Assembly (NCBI GenBank): GCA_902729315.2
Contig: LR746265.1
Location: 937,501-1,001,500 of the forward strand
Length of the DNA: 64,000 bases
Direction of reading: 5' to 3'
DNA from: Spirodela intermedia
Lineage: Eukaryota; Streptophyta; Magnoliopsida; Alismatales; Araceae
In this document: positions 12,461 through 23,400 of the stretch, one piece after another
Position numbering within the stretch: position 1 is the stretch's first letter
Layout of the letters: each line of letters begins with the position of its first letter
Program-made: the position numbers and the translations under genes
Notes under the pieces: generated by a model
What the model was told of the DNA's origin: nothing
Database searches by the model: none
Seen by the model: the letters and a program-made list of their open reading frames with translations, nothing else

Positions 12461-13162
12461 TGAATCAACTCGTATTATCCTCAAATGAAGCGACAATCAA
12501 AAGTTGTTAATTGAGGGTTAGAGACATATCTCCATTGCTTCATTGGAGATCACCTATGTCAGTGAGCTTCCCGTTCATTTTTCCTTCTGTACTGCTCTTC
12601 TGTCCAGCCCATTAGTCCGGTGAGGACGACCCTGAAGTAGGTATTTAATTACAGGAGGTCCTCTCGTTTTCAGCAGCCCGACTACCGGCGCCCATCAGAA
12701 TGCCGCGGGGCTGAGCCAGCGGTGACTGCTCCGTCGCCTGACCAAACTGATCTCCCCTATTTATGCCCTGAGAATTCGGCGTTCTGAGAGGGAAGTCGTC
12801 GTTGAGAAACCAGCACAGTGGAAGGTGTTGGAGTCAAAACTCCAACACAGTGGAAGGTGACTTTTCTAATCAAATTGGATATTAATGCGATTATAAATGA
12901 TTCGTGATATTAGTGTTTACCCAGGGCAAAACTGTAATATGGCTATGGAGCGTATTACATAAAAGCCTGCCCTTGGGGTTTCAACGCAACAGAACAACAC
13001 AACTCGTATGGAGACACTCCATTCATAGGAGAGAGGTTCTGATTGCGGGGATCGAACAGAACAAAAGAGGAGAAAGATCGGAAGACTTTCGTCATTTTCC
13101 GCATTGATGAAGAATATAGGTACGTCGATTTTCCATCAGAAGGTTCCTCCGGCGGGACGCTA
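12461..13162. other. Spacer upstream of the UGT pseudogene
   Basis: No coding sequence seen. It includes a stretch that may be retroelement-derived (about 12540-12830) and a striking LTR-end-like palindrome, annotated separately. From about 12950 the sequence may be the old promoter of the downstream glycosyltransferase. Confidence 0.4.
12814..12859. repeat. Hairpin with LTR-like ends inside a short direct repeat
   Basis: CACAGTGGAAGGTG occurs at 12814-12827 and again at 12846-12859. Between and overlapping the copies lies a 10-bp perfect inverted repeat, GTGTTGGAGT / ACTCCAACAC (12825-12834 and 12839-12848), with loop CAAA. The 22-bp core 12826-12847 starts TGTTGGA and ends TCCAACA, like copia LTR termini. 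Confidence 0.8.
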
Positions 13163-14953
13163 ATGGGAAAACCGGCGGCACATCATGTTGTTCCAGTTTC
13201 TGGCTCAAGGCCACCCTTCTTATCTCTAGCCTGGATGATTACCGGCGACAACCGGGCCGCTTCGCAGTCACCCTCGTCAGCACTCCTCTGAACGTCCGCA
13301 ATCTCCGTCGAAGAGTCCCCGCCGGAGTTTGGTGTCCTCCTCAGGGAGCTCCCCTTCTGCAGCGCCAACCACGGGCTGCCGCCCAACGCCGAGAACACCG
13401 ACTGCCTGCGCCATCACCACATCCTCTGCCTGTGCCGTGCCTCTGAGTCCCTGCGACCCCACTTCGAGCGCCTCCTTCGCGACGCCGGCAACTGGGACGG
13501 CGAACCTCCGCTCTGCATCGTCGCCGATGTGTTCTTCGCGAGGACGGTGGAGGTGTCAAGGGAGCTCACCATTTTCCACACCATCTTCTTCACCTGCGGT
13601 GCACTGGGACGGCGACTACTTCTCCCTTTGGTTCCACTTGCCGCACCCGGGGACTGACGGGGACGAGTTCCACGTCCCAGGGTTCCCCGACGGCTTCCGG
13701 CTGCTGCGTTCTCAGATGTCCGGCAACATGAGACCCGCAGACGGGAAGGACGCGTGCTCCTTCTTCCAATGGCAGATTTCCTTATCTCTAAGGACCTACG
13801 CCTGTCTGTGCAACGCGGCAGAGGATCTGGAGACCACGGGGATGAGGTTGCTCCGGGAAATCACCGGCCTCCGCGTGTGGCCTGTGGGGCCGCTCGTCGC
13901 CATGGAAAGGACGAGAGAGCCGAGGATAGGAGCTGAGACTTGTGCCGAGTGGCTGGGACTCCGTCCTCTCCATCTCCTTCGGCTCGCAGAACGCGTTGTC
14001 TCCGTCGCAGACGACGGCGCTGGAGGAGGAGCTGACGGCGAGCGGCGTGCACTTCATCTGTGTGATCCAGTCGCTATCGGCTTTGATCTGAGCGAGGGCT
14101 CCGACATGGAGTGGCTGCGGCGAGCTTCAGGGAGCTGATGAGGGAGAGGAACAAGGGGCTTCTGGTGAGAGGCTGGGCGCTGCAGCTAGAGATCCTCTCT
14201 CACCCCTCCACCGTGTCAGAAACTCGCCGGAGAGACGACGGCAGTTAAGACGTCGCCGGCGAGATCACCTCACGAGTCACAGGAAAAACAGCAGGAGGAA
14301 CAAGGAAAACTTTCTCGCTTTTGAAAAACTCTTACAGCCCTCTTTAAATAAGAAAGAAAGGGGGAAAGGAATAACCGTAAGAAATAACTAGCTGGCCAAA
14401 ACTGGCCAGTACCGTGCGTTATGCAGGAGATTCCGCATTACCAAATTTCGCATTACCTCACAATGTGCTCTGACGTGTATACGTTAGAGCACTTCTCGCA
14501 TAACCGCACTATGCCGTTATGCGAACAGGGTGGGGGGGCACGTGCAAGGCTCCCGTTCACAACACACCGGCGCCTTCCTTAGCCACTCCGGGTGGAACTC
14601 ATCACTGGAGAGCCTCAGCCAGGGTTCCGGTCATTGGGCAGCCACTGGCCACCGAGCAATTCGACAACTCGAAGATGATGGAGGAGGAAATGGGGTGTGC
14701 GTGGAACTGGCGAGGGGTTTGGAGGAGGAGGTTGCAGCGGAGGAGGTGGAGAGGGTGTCTGGCTGGTGATTGGGGTCAGAAAGGAGTTGAGATGAGGGGA
14801 AGGACGGCGGAGCTGTCGAGGACGACGAAGGCGGCGGTGGCGGAGAAGGGCGCCGTGAGGTGTTCTTCACTCAGGGCGTTCGACGAGTTCATCTACGCCG
14901 CTCAGACAGCGCCGCCGGCGGACCAGCTTGCTCGGCAAAGCTCATTTGATTAA
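13163..14953 (+). pseudogene. UGT92-like UDP-glycosyltransferase pseudogene
   Basis: Family 1 plant glycosyltransferase; intact members transfer sugar from UDP-sugar to small molecules in the cytosol. Recognisable blocks in order are MGKPAAHHVV (13163), FQFLAQGH (another frame), ELPFCSANHGLPPNAENTD, PPLCIVADVFFARTVEVS, FSLWFHLPHPGTDGDEFHVP, CLCNAAEDLETTGM, LRVWPVGPLV, and LLVRGWALQLEILSHPST, followed by the C-terminal half of the PSPG box (FLSHSGWNSSLESLSQG) and CVELARGLEEEV. The frame jumps at least four times, and the PSPG box is split by a 351-bp insertion at 14214-14564. The pattern, including the DGDEFHVPGFP block, resembles UGT92A1-type proteins. Several independent lesions make it non-functional. 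The zeatin-type UGT 4 kb downstream belongs to another subfamily and is not its tandem copy. Confidence 0.82.
14214..14564. mobile_element. Solo LTR (351 bp) with 5-bp target duplication CACCG
   Basis: The insertion starts TGTCAGAAAC and ends TTCACAACA, giving the TG...CA termini of LTR retrotransposons. It is flanked by CACCG at 14209-14213 and CACCG at 14565-14569. Joining the flanks after removing one CACCG restores the glycosyltransferase reading SHPSTGAFLSHSGWNS, the canonical PSPG context, so the boundaries are precise. A TATA-like TTTAAATAAG lies near 14341. No internal region is present, so this is a solo LTR left by LTR-LTR recombination. A small non-autonomous element is the alternative. 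Confidence 0.85.
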
Positions 14954-15128
14954 TATCCCTATCGCCAACCTCCATCCAACGGTTCCGACCGCTCGATTGT
15001 CTTTAATTTATAGATATAGATCTGGAAGGAGCGTCAAGGCGAGGGGGACGGGAGATATATCTATATATATAAGTACGGGAGAGAGAGGAAGAGGAAATAG
15101 CAGCACCTCTCTCTTCAGCACCTCCACC

Positions 15129-15162
<34 letters not shown>

Positions 15163-16867
15163 GTGCAAATCCCCCGTCTCTTCAGGCCGGTGTGCCATCT
15201 TTCTCACCCGTCTCTCCCGCCGCTTTATCGCCCTTCTCTTTCTCCCTCTCTCACCCCTCTTCTCTACTCGCCTCTCTTTCTCTCTCTCCACAACATCTTG
15301 CCCGTCTCTGTCCAGTCGGTGCACCATCTCTCTCTCTCTCTCTCTCTCTCTCATCCCTCTTCTGTATCCCCCTCCCCCCCTCTCCCTCTCTCGTTCACTA
15401 TCTCACTACATCTCCTCCGTCTCTTTCCGGGCGTCGCACCATCTCTCTCTCTCCCTCTCGTTCAAGTATTGCATCTCCCCGTCTATCTCCGACCGGTGCA
15501 CCATCGTTTTTTCTCTCTCATCTTTGCTGCCTCCTTTTCCCAGCCGGTGTAGACACTCTCCCCCCCTCTCGCCAGCGGCTCACCTCCGTTTCCCCTTCGC
15601 TCTCTCTTCCCACACCCATCTCACGAGAGAGAGAGAGAGAGAGAGAAGCCCTGCATGCATCTAGAGAGCTCCAGGCCCGACTGTATTGCATGAGCCTAGC
15701 CCAAAGGGCCCAATCCGGCCGTCCATACGCATCCCTATCGTCAAGATTTCTAGACCAACGCTACAGATCCCATTAACAACCCTGGGAAGCCCATTGTTGG
15801 TGGGTAGATGAGTATAGGCCTAATTATTGTCACCCTTGCTCCATCGGCATCATGTGAAATATATGGCCTACGTCTTATCTCACAATCTCCATGTAATGTC
15901 CATGTAATGTAACATGCCTGATAGGTCTTCAATCTATACTCCCAAATATTTTTATATTGATTAAAAATGTGAATTTTCGGGCATTATCCGACTCTACTAA
16001 TAAACTCTACATATTATGTAGATATGCCCAAAAACATATATTCCAAATATTCCAAATATTTGGAATATCAGAGTTTATCTACATAATTTACTCATAGTGG
16101 CTTAATTTTTCTAGATAATTTGTCGCTAAATATTTCTAGGTCATTCAAGTGAAAGTGATGAATTGGAGGAACAAACTAAGTAATTGTGAGAGAAGCCGGT
16201 TCATGGATAAAATCACAAGAATTTTACTTGTTATGTCATAAACATGAGTTGATTAAATTAATTATACCAAAATAATACGAATATTTCCATCATCATCTAG
16301 ATCAAATATCCTCCTTGAGATGTGTAGCATTTATTTATTTTAATAAATTCCAAACATGGATATATATTATAAAAAATCATGTTGAAAATTAAAACATAAG
16401 AATATGATCTCATAAATGGATTACTCAACTTATGTCTAATTTAGATTTAGACACCTAATAAATGCCAAATTTTATATCTTGTCATCATTTAACACCTACC
16501 TCATATTTTTTCTCTCAAGTGTTTCTAGTTTCCTTCATTATCTGAAGTTAACTAATATTTTCACCTACGCTGCTGTTTTATCTGAAGTTATCTGAATGAA
16601 TGTTCCCTTCATTCATTCATATGGCTTCGATCCAATAATATGGCATTTTTTTTTATGTGAATATATATGCATATATGTAAAAGCGTATTTTTGTACTAGT
16701 TCATTCCATTCATTGAGTGCAATCTTGACTTTGATCTGTGTAATATTGCATCGGTCAATTTGGGCTTAGTAAATTGGCAAAACCAAGTTTAAATATTTTA
16801 ATTTATTTATGAACCGATCAGCTTTTTCTTAAACAAAAGAGACTATTATGGGCGTCCATCCATTCAT

Positions 16868-16871
<4 letters not shown>
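14954..16871. other. Non-genic region with CT/GA tracts
   Basis: Pyrimidine-rich from 15100 to 15620, with CT runs at 15130-15159 and 15327-15352 and a GA run at 15624-15647. The long open frame here encodes low-complexity Ser/Leu/Pro sequence and is an artefact of the repeats. From 15780 the sequence is AT-rich with a foldback (16013-16087). No gene seen. Confidence 0.6.
16013..16087. repeat. Nested foldback: 12-bp inverted repeat around a 22-bp perfect palindrome
   Basis: ATTATGTAGATA (16013-16024) pairs perfectly with TATCTACATAAT (16076-16087). Inside lies the palindrome ATATTCCAAATATTTGGAAT followed by AT (16047-16068). This may be a MITE remnant or simply a hairpin. Confidence 0.75.

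Positions 16872-16962
<91 letters not shown>
16872..16962. repeat. Long GA microsatellite, about 45 units
   Basis: An uninterrupted (GA)n run of about 91 bp, followed at once by ATTATGTCGAA and a G run. Confidence 0.95.
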
Positions 16963-16966
<4 letters not shown>

Positions 16967-18984
16967 GTCGAAGGGGGGGGGTGTTGTTGTTAATGAGTCC
17001 CTCTCGCACTAGGCAATAGGATAGAATTAGGGTAGGGTAGGCTTAAGGTTAGGGTAGGGCCGATGCCCAGCCAGACCAGGACTGTACTGGCACCTTCACC
17101 CGCTACCATTGAGTGATAGGAGACTATGTCACTGAAGGGCCGACGACCCGGTCGGGCCCTTTTTCATCAGTACACTTGGAAAGGCCCAGATCGAGCTGGG
17201 ATTACGAGAGGATCTCGTCAGTCTGACATCCTACTTTTGACCTAATTTTGAATTGAATTATATTATTTCTGGTCAACGTGTCGATGGATCTCAAGTGGGC
17301 ACAGGCCAGGATCTGAGGGGACTGAGGAGCTGAAGAACTCCCCCGGAGGGGGGGGAAGTAGGCGGTGGGAGGTGACGCTGACCGTTGCGGCGGCGAGAGT
17401 TCAACAGCTTGGGGACTGAGGGGATTGCCGCTTTCGCATTCGCACGAGCTGTTTAGTCCGCAGGGCGGCGCCGCTCCTGCCGTGGACCCCTCCCCACCGC
17501 CCCCATAAAGGGATCACCGGGGCTTGCGGCTGCCCCCCGCTCAGATGATGCCCTACAGTGCCGACGCAGAAGATGAGAGAGACCGTGAAGACTTATGGAA
17601 CGAATGCCGCCCCGTTCACGTCGGCAAGGGGCAGACAAGGAGCTGAGGCTGAGACAAAAACTGAGCGTTTGAGCTCCGCGTTTCGACGTGAGACATCACC
17701 GTCGGCCTTTCGATTGCGGCCGCATTGCGGCGGGACTGTTGGCCGCAATGCCGACCTCTCACCTGTACGACTCATGTTTCGCTTCCTTTTCGAGGTCCCC
17801 AATGGTTGTCGGCCGGATTCGGTAGATCTCGCGGACCCCTTCGCCTCCTCCTCTCCCGTCGAGGTTTTCCGATGGCGTCACCGCCCCCCCTCCAGCCCAT
17901 CGACCTTGCTTGATTCTCTCTCTCTCCTGGTCGTTTTCTCTATCATCTATCTGTTCCGGATCCTTGAACGTGGACGTGGAAACGAACAACATTTCTTGGA
18001 CACGCGTCGTGTGGATCGGGCACTGAACAATTGAATTTGATGGTCACCGGGTTCGGCGTCGCGTTCTCATGATTTCCTATTGGCTACGCAACGGCGGCCA
18101 CCGAATCGATCTCCTCGTTGTTTTCACCGAACAGATTGCGGCCGTACGTGTGCTCGGCAGTGGAGATCACCTAGCACGGCGATCTAATCCCGGTGACCAG
18201 GGTAATCTAAAGTCGGTGCCCGCTGGATCTCCTTGGATGAGCCCACTATTTTTTCTCAACCCATCTGAACTCTTCGGATCACCAACCATTATCAGAAGAC
18301 TAACCATTATAATTATAAGATAAAATATCTGAAATACAATTGGATTTGAATTGAACAAGTCAGTTCTTGATCCTGAGCCGTTGTAATCGATCGTCCCGAG
18401 TGTTCGATCTGTAATCGGTGAACAAAGGCGGGAAGAAGCTTGTGATTAAACATGAACGCTAGTCATGACTCTGATGTTCCAGTTCTTCCGAGAAACGCAA
18501 TAACCTCTTCAAGGGAAACCCGCGAGATCAAGCGCGTTTCTTTGAACTGAAGACTTCTCTCCTTCATGGCGGCACGTCTAACGACGGCTAGGCCTCCAGA
18601 CTATTTACCTAGTCGGCTACTTCGAAGTAGACTAGATGGGGATCATGCGGACCAGCTTATCTTCGTCGACTTGGTCTCCTCCTCCTTTCAGAGGCTGGTC
18701 ATGGAGATCAGTCCAGAGGACGCTTGATGGAGACAGCCAATGGTGCAAAACAGGGCTCCTCTTCAGATTGATCCTTCGACATCTTCCTCCGACAGTGGAA
18801 GTAATCAAACCATTTTCCTGATTGTCGCCTATATCTTTTGTCCGGAGATCTTCGGCGTTAACTCCTAGTGAGGCGGCGGGAGGGGGAGTCCTCGTCCTCT
18901 CCACGCCACGCCACTTTCCTTACCAGGGTGAATCCCAGCGGGGTGGGGGGCGGTGGAGTATTTACAGAGGTTGAAGCTGTGCAG
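16963..18984. other. GC-richer non-genic region upstream of the intact UGT
   Basis: No recognisable gene. A reading at about 18613-18726 (LLRSRLDGDHADQLIFVDLV) looks protein-like, but I cannot assign it and it has no clear start; it may be a retroelement gag fragment. AGGGT-rich sequence near 17030-17060 is not a telomeric array. The last few hundred bases are presumably the UGT promoter. Confidence 0.4.
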
Positions 18985-18992
18985 TATATATA
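18985..18992 (+). promoter_or_regulatory. TATA box of the zeatin-O-glucosyltransferase-like gene
   Basis: TATATATA followed by GAGCGG. A start site about 30 bp downstream (near 19015-19022) would leave the ATG at 18999 outside the transcript, which supports the ATG at 19059 as the real start. Confidence 0.65.
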
Positions 18993-19058
18993 GAGCGGAT
19001 GGCCGCCGGGGGCAGTGCAAGAGTTTCCCCCTCAACACACACACACTCAGAGGGCGCA

Positions 19059-20495
19059 ATGGGCAGAGGGAGAGAAGGACCCGCAGCGGCCGTTTCGGCG
19101 GCGAAGAAAGCCGAGGTAGTGGTGGTGATGGTGCCCTTTCCGGCGCAGGGTCACCTGAACCAGATGCTCCACCTATCGAGACTCCTTGCAGAACACGGCG
19201 GCGTGACGGTGCACTTCGCCGGCTCCGCCACCCACAACCGCCAAGCCAGGGTGCGCCTCAACAGCTGGGAGCTCGATACCTTCGTCAACATCCGCTTCCA
19301 CGACCTTCCCATCCCCCCCTTCCCCTCTCCCAAACCAGACCCCAACACCTCCGTCAAGTTCCCCTCCCATCTCCAGCCCTCCTTCGAGGCCTCCTTGCAA
19401 CTGCAAGCTCCACTGGGCTCCCTCCTGCGCTCCCTCTCCGCCACCTCCCGCCGTATCGCCGTCGTCCACGACTCCCTAATGTCGTTCGCCGCCGAGGAGG
19501 CCTCCCTGATTCCCAACGGCGAGGCCTACGTCTTCCACAGTGTCTCCGCCTTCGCGCTGCTCCACTACCTGTGGGCCGCCAGGGGGAAGGCCGGCGGGGG
19601 CCGCTCGCTGGCGGCGCTCCCCCTGCTACCGATCGACGGCTGCTTCACCGCCGAATTTGTCGACTTCATCCGGCAGCAGTACCAGCGGACTCCGCCACCC
19701 GCGGGGCGGCTCTTCAACACCTGCCGCGATCTGGAGGGCGAGTTCGTCGACCTGCTGACGCTGGAGCCGTCCCTGCGGGGCAAGAACTACTTCGCTCTGG
19801 GCCCGTTCAACCCGGTGGGACTCGCCCGTTCAACCCGTCGCCACCGGCCCCTGCTGAGGTGGCTGGATGCGCAGCCGCCGGAATCCGTTGTCTACGTCTC
19901 CTTCGGGACCACGTCATCCATGCCCGACCGGCAGATCCGCGAGCTTGCTGCGGGTCTGGAGAGGAGTGGGCAGCGCTTCATCTGGGTCCTCAGGGACGCC
20001 GACCGCGGAGATATCTTCGCCGCCGCCGGCGACGGAGGCGGCACCGAGGACCGCTGCCAGCTGCCGGCGGGGTTCGAGAAGAGGGTGGCGGATGTGGGGG
20101 TGGTGGTTAGGGACTGGGCCCCTCAGCTGGACATCCTCGGCCACCGCTCCACGGCGCTCTTCCTCAGCCACTGCGGATGGAACTCTTGCATGGAGAGCCT
20201 TAGTATGGGGGTCCCGGTGGCGGCGTGGCCCATGCATTCGGACCAGCCGAGGAACGCCCTCCTGCTCACGGAGCTGCTCAAGGTCGGCGTCCCCGTGCAG
20301 GACTGGCGGCGGAGGGAGGAGACGGTGCCGTCCGCCGCCGTCGAGGCGGCTATCCGGAGAGTGATGGCCACCGGAGAAGGGAAGGAGATAAGGAAGCGGG
20401 CGCAGGCCGTCGGCGCCACCATCCGCTCCTCCGTCTCCGAGGGCGGCGCCTCCTGTGACGAACTCCAGTCCCTCATCTCCTACATCACCAGATGA
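19059..20495 (+). CDS. Zeatin O-glucosyltransferase-like UDP-glycosyltransferase
   Basis: Single-exon, 478-residue family 1 glycosyltransferase. Close relatives (UGT93 / ZOG, cis-ZOG) glucosylate the side-chain hydroxyl of zeatin in the cytosol, storing cytokinin in inactive form. The N-terminal acceptor domain carries VVVVMVPFPAQGHLNQMLHL with the conserved His of the catalytic dyad, followed by FHDLPIPPFPSPKPDP and VVHDSLMSFAAEEA as in ZOG proteins. The 44-residue PSPG box at about 353-396 is complete (WAPQLDILGH ... FLSHCGWNSCMESLS ... PMHSDQ) and ends in Gln, as usual for glucosyl transfer. The frame also opens 20 codons upstream at 18999, but that ATG lies only seven bases after the TATA box. 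The gene is very GC-rich compared with its AT-rich flanks. The acceptor substrate is inferred from similarity only. Confidence 0.9.
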   Translation: MGRGREGPAAAVSAAKKAEVVVVMVPFPAQGHLNQMLHLSRLLAEHGGVTVHFAGSATHNRQARVRLNSWELDTFVNIRFHDLPIPPFPSPKPDPNTSVKFPSHLQPSFEASLQLQAPLGSLLRSLSATSRRIAVVHDSLMSFAAEEASLIPNGEAYVFHSVSAFALLHYLWAARGKAGGGRSLAALPLLPIDGCFTAEFVDFIRQQYQRTPPPAGRLFNTCRDLEGEFVDLLTLEPSLRGKNYFALGPFNPVGLARSTRRHRPLLRWLDAQPPESVVYVSFGTTSSMPDRQIRELAAGLERSGQRFIWVLRDADRGDIFAAAGDGGGTEDRCQLPAGFEKRVADVGVVVRDWAPQLDILGHRSTALFLSHCGWNSCMESLSMGVPVAAWPMHSDQPRNALLLTELLKVGVPVQDWRRREETVPSAAVEAAIRRVMATGEGKEIRKRAQAVGATIRSSVSEGGASCDELQSLISYITR

Positions 20496-23400
20496 TCCCC
20501 CACCTGATCTCCTCCCCACGCCACTACGCTCACTCGTGATCAAGCATTGCCGATGGGGAGATCAAACTCGACGTCTGCGCCACCAAGGTGGCCGGCTGTA
20601 TGTTTTCTTTCTTTTCTTCTGTCTTCGCTGAATCTGGAGGGATCCTTTCCCCAACAGCTCCCTGTCGGTCCTTCTCCTCGAACAAGACTCGAGGGTTATC
20701 TCCTGAAGGGGCTCCCAGTGACCTCGCAGACTGGTTTCCCTCGTCTTTTTCACAGAGAATGCTCCATGCAAAGTTGGTGGGCATGCAGATTCTTCGCCAA
20801 ATAATATGTATATACTCTATGGTTTCTATTGATTCCCTAAAGTGATGAACCGGGCCATGCCTGAACTAACAGCTCTAACGTTGAAAGTCGCCGTCATATG
20901 CCCACTCTCCTCCCCACCTTAAGTTTCTTCTCTAGTAACCAGCCAAACGCACGGCCGATGTCTTTCCTATGTACACGAAGCGGCATATCGATGCTTTCTC
21001 GACAGCGCACCTGCTCCTTGACTGTTCTCCCGCCAGATAAATTATTTTCTTTGGTGAACATATTTCCCTGAGACTTCATGTAAGATAATATCATATGAAC
21101 ACGCGGGAGAATATTATTTGTTTGACTGAACGCTCACGTGGAGGTGTGAACGGCTTCCCACGTTGTCGTTTGCTCAGTGAGGAAACTACATCATCCAAGC
21201 AACTGGGTTGATATTTTTCGGAAATATTAAAAAAAAAATGAGATTCTTATATGGAGCATGGCAATTGACGATAGTATCTTGTCCCGACTTGCTGCCTCCG
21301 CACTTGTTCTTCTCTCATTCCCATGTGGTCAATGTTTTCCAGAGTCTAACTGACAGTATAAGATAGGCCAACGGGGCAGTGATTAGGGACCCATCACGCA
21401 CAGAATTCCTGGGATTCGCCTGTCTATTCCATTGACTCTTGAACCGGAGTCTGATGATTGGATCGGGAGGTCCCCGGTCTATTGCACGTGTTCAACATGA
21501 TTAGTATGCTAGAACGCCGAGTATACAACGTTTCCTGTAAGAATAAACGTGGACGATTCGGTCAGGAATTAGTATTTTCTTATTAGTTTACGACTGACTT
21601 CTTAAAATATTTCCCATATATATCGTTCAAAACTAAACTTGCTATCAGGGAGAGAGAGAGGGAGGGAGGGGTGGAAGTTGGTCACAAGATTCACATCGGA
21701 TAAGCATATCTGACGATGGCCTTGTAGGTAAGACCTAGACAAAGCCTGTATTAGCATTCCCTTCGTATGGGTTAGACTATTGTCTATCACAAGGTAAGAA
21801 TGTGAGGTAGACGAGTTAGGTCAAGATATTTGGGGACGGCTGGACAATTAAAATTTTGGCTAGCCACCAGTTTTTTAACCCACAACGGGATCGGGTTAGA
21901 GAGATTTTGCATCTCCCCTTATCCCTCTCTTCAGTAATCTTTTACATTGTGGCCTTACTCTCCCACAAGGCAAGAAAATATCATATCAATAGACGTAAAC
22001 GACAACACACCACTTGGTACCTCATCTGCCATTGTCATATTTTTTTTATACAAAAGCAAATTGTAAGCCATACTAACGAGGCTTAATTCACTAGTTTGTT
22101 TCCTGATGCATGCATGATACATAAAATATAGATTAATGCATCTAACCAAATACTTGGTTCTATTATCAGTAGATGAGGGTTTTTCCCAGTCCTAACATTT
22201 TTAAAGATATTGTTTTAAAATCATGATGGTTTTTATAACTAAATTATTACTGATGAGTCTAGACTTTGATTTTTGGTTTTCTCACACTCTCTCATCTAAC
22301 ATCCTATCCACTCCAAGGCTTCTAATTTGACTTTAAAAGGTTCCATATGGCATGGATATATCATTAAATGATGTTGTCATAAATCTGGTTTTAGTCATTT
22401 TCTCTATTAATTACCAACAAACTCCTATCTTTGATTACAACCTAATAAGAAAATTATTGGGAATGGTTGAAATATCAAAGGGAGAACGAGAATAAAAAAT
22501 AACGATTTTTCAACCTTCAAAATTTTCGACTGTTATTTTTGCCTTCACAGTAAAGTACAATCCAAGGTCCATATTTAGTGATAATTATAACATGCTATGA
22601 TAGAGAAACTTGGATGACTAGTATAAGTCAATATGTTAGGAAATAAATGTCATATGTCACATGGGCTTTCCAAATGAACCGGATGGGAATAATTTGATAA
22701 AAGTCAACGCCTTTAACATTGATGGTTAAAGAGTCAATGTTTTGATGATGGTGATGGTATCTTTTTGAGACTTATAATCTTTCTAATTTAAAAGTAGCTT
22801 GCCATGTGAGTTCCTTGGAAGTCTTTGTGTTGATGAAGACATCATAGAATAAGACTAATTTAGATCATGACTTGATCACATTGACAAAGAATCTTAGACT
22901 TTTTCTTTATAAAATCACATATTATGTGGAGAAGCCCACCACCCACCATCTTATCATTGTGCAGAAAAAACTTGACGAAGTCCTAGATTCAAATAAAGTA
23001 TTTATATTCTACTTTATAAAATATTTTCACATGTCATCCCTTTAAATAACAAGTTGGAGTATCTCTATTCATATCCCAAGAAAAATGATTACTCGACAAG
23101 ATCCTTACCTAGATATCTATGTTAGTCCTTAGATAACTAGTTACATGAATCAAGAGAAGAGGAGTGGTTGAATCTATTATTTGAATATTAATAGTAACTT
23201 TATTTTAAATATTGATTTATTTTATTAAATTTTATTCAATGAGAATAAGAGAGAGATGAAGACACCTTGGTTTTATAGTGATTTTATAGTAGCAACCTTG
23301 ATGATATAAATAGTTTATTGATAAGTCTTCATTATCATGAGATAATAATTAATAAATAATATAGTTTTAACCTTAACTCATGATAAATAGACTTAATCTA

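Noticed and set aside
14928-15776. 282-codon plus-strand open frame
   Set aside because: It is low-complexity Ser/Leu/Pro sequence produced by CT tracts, with no conserved motif.
17028-17065. AGGGT-rich stretch resembling telomere repeat
   Set aside because: Units are irregular and do not form TTTAGGG arrays.
18999-19058. 20-residue extension of the UGT from the upstream ATG
   Set aside because: That ATG lies seven bases after the TATA box and cannot be in the transcript.
13163-20495. The two UGT loci as a tandem duplicate pair
   Set aside because: One is UGT92-like and the other zeatin-glucosyltransferase-like. Their sequences differ throughout outside the PSPG box.
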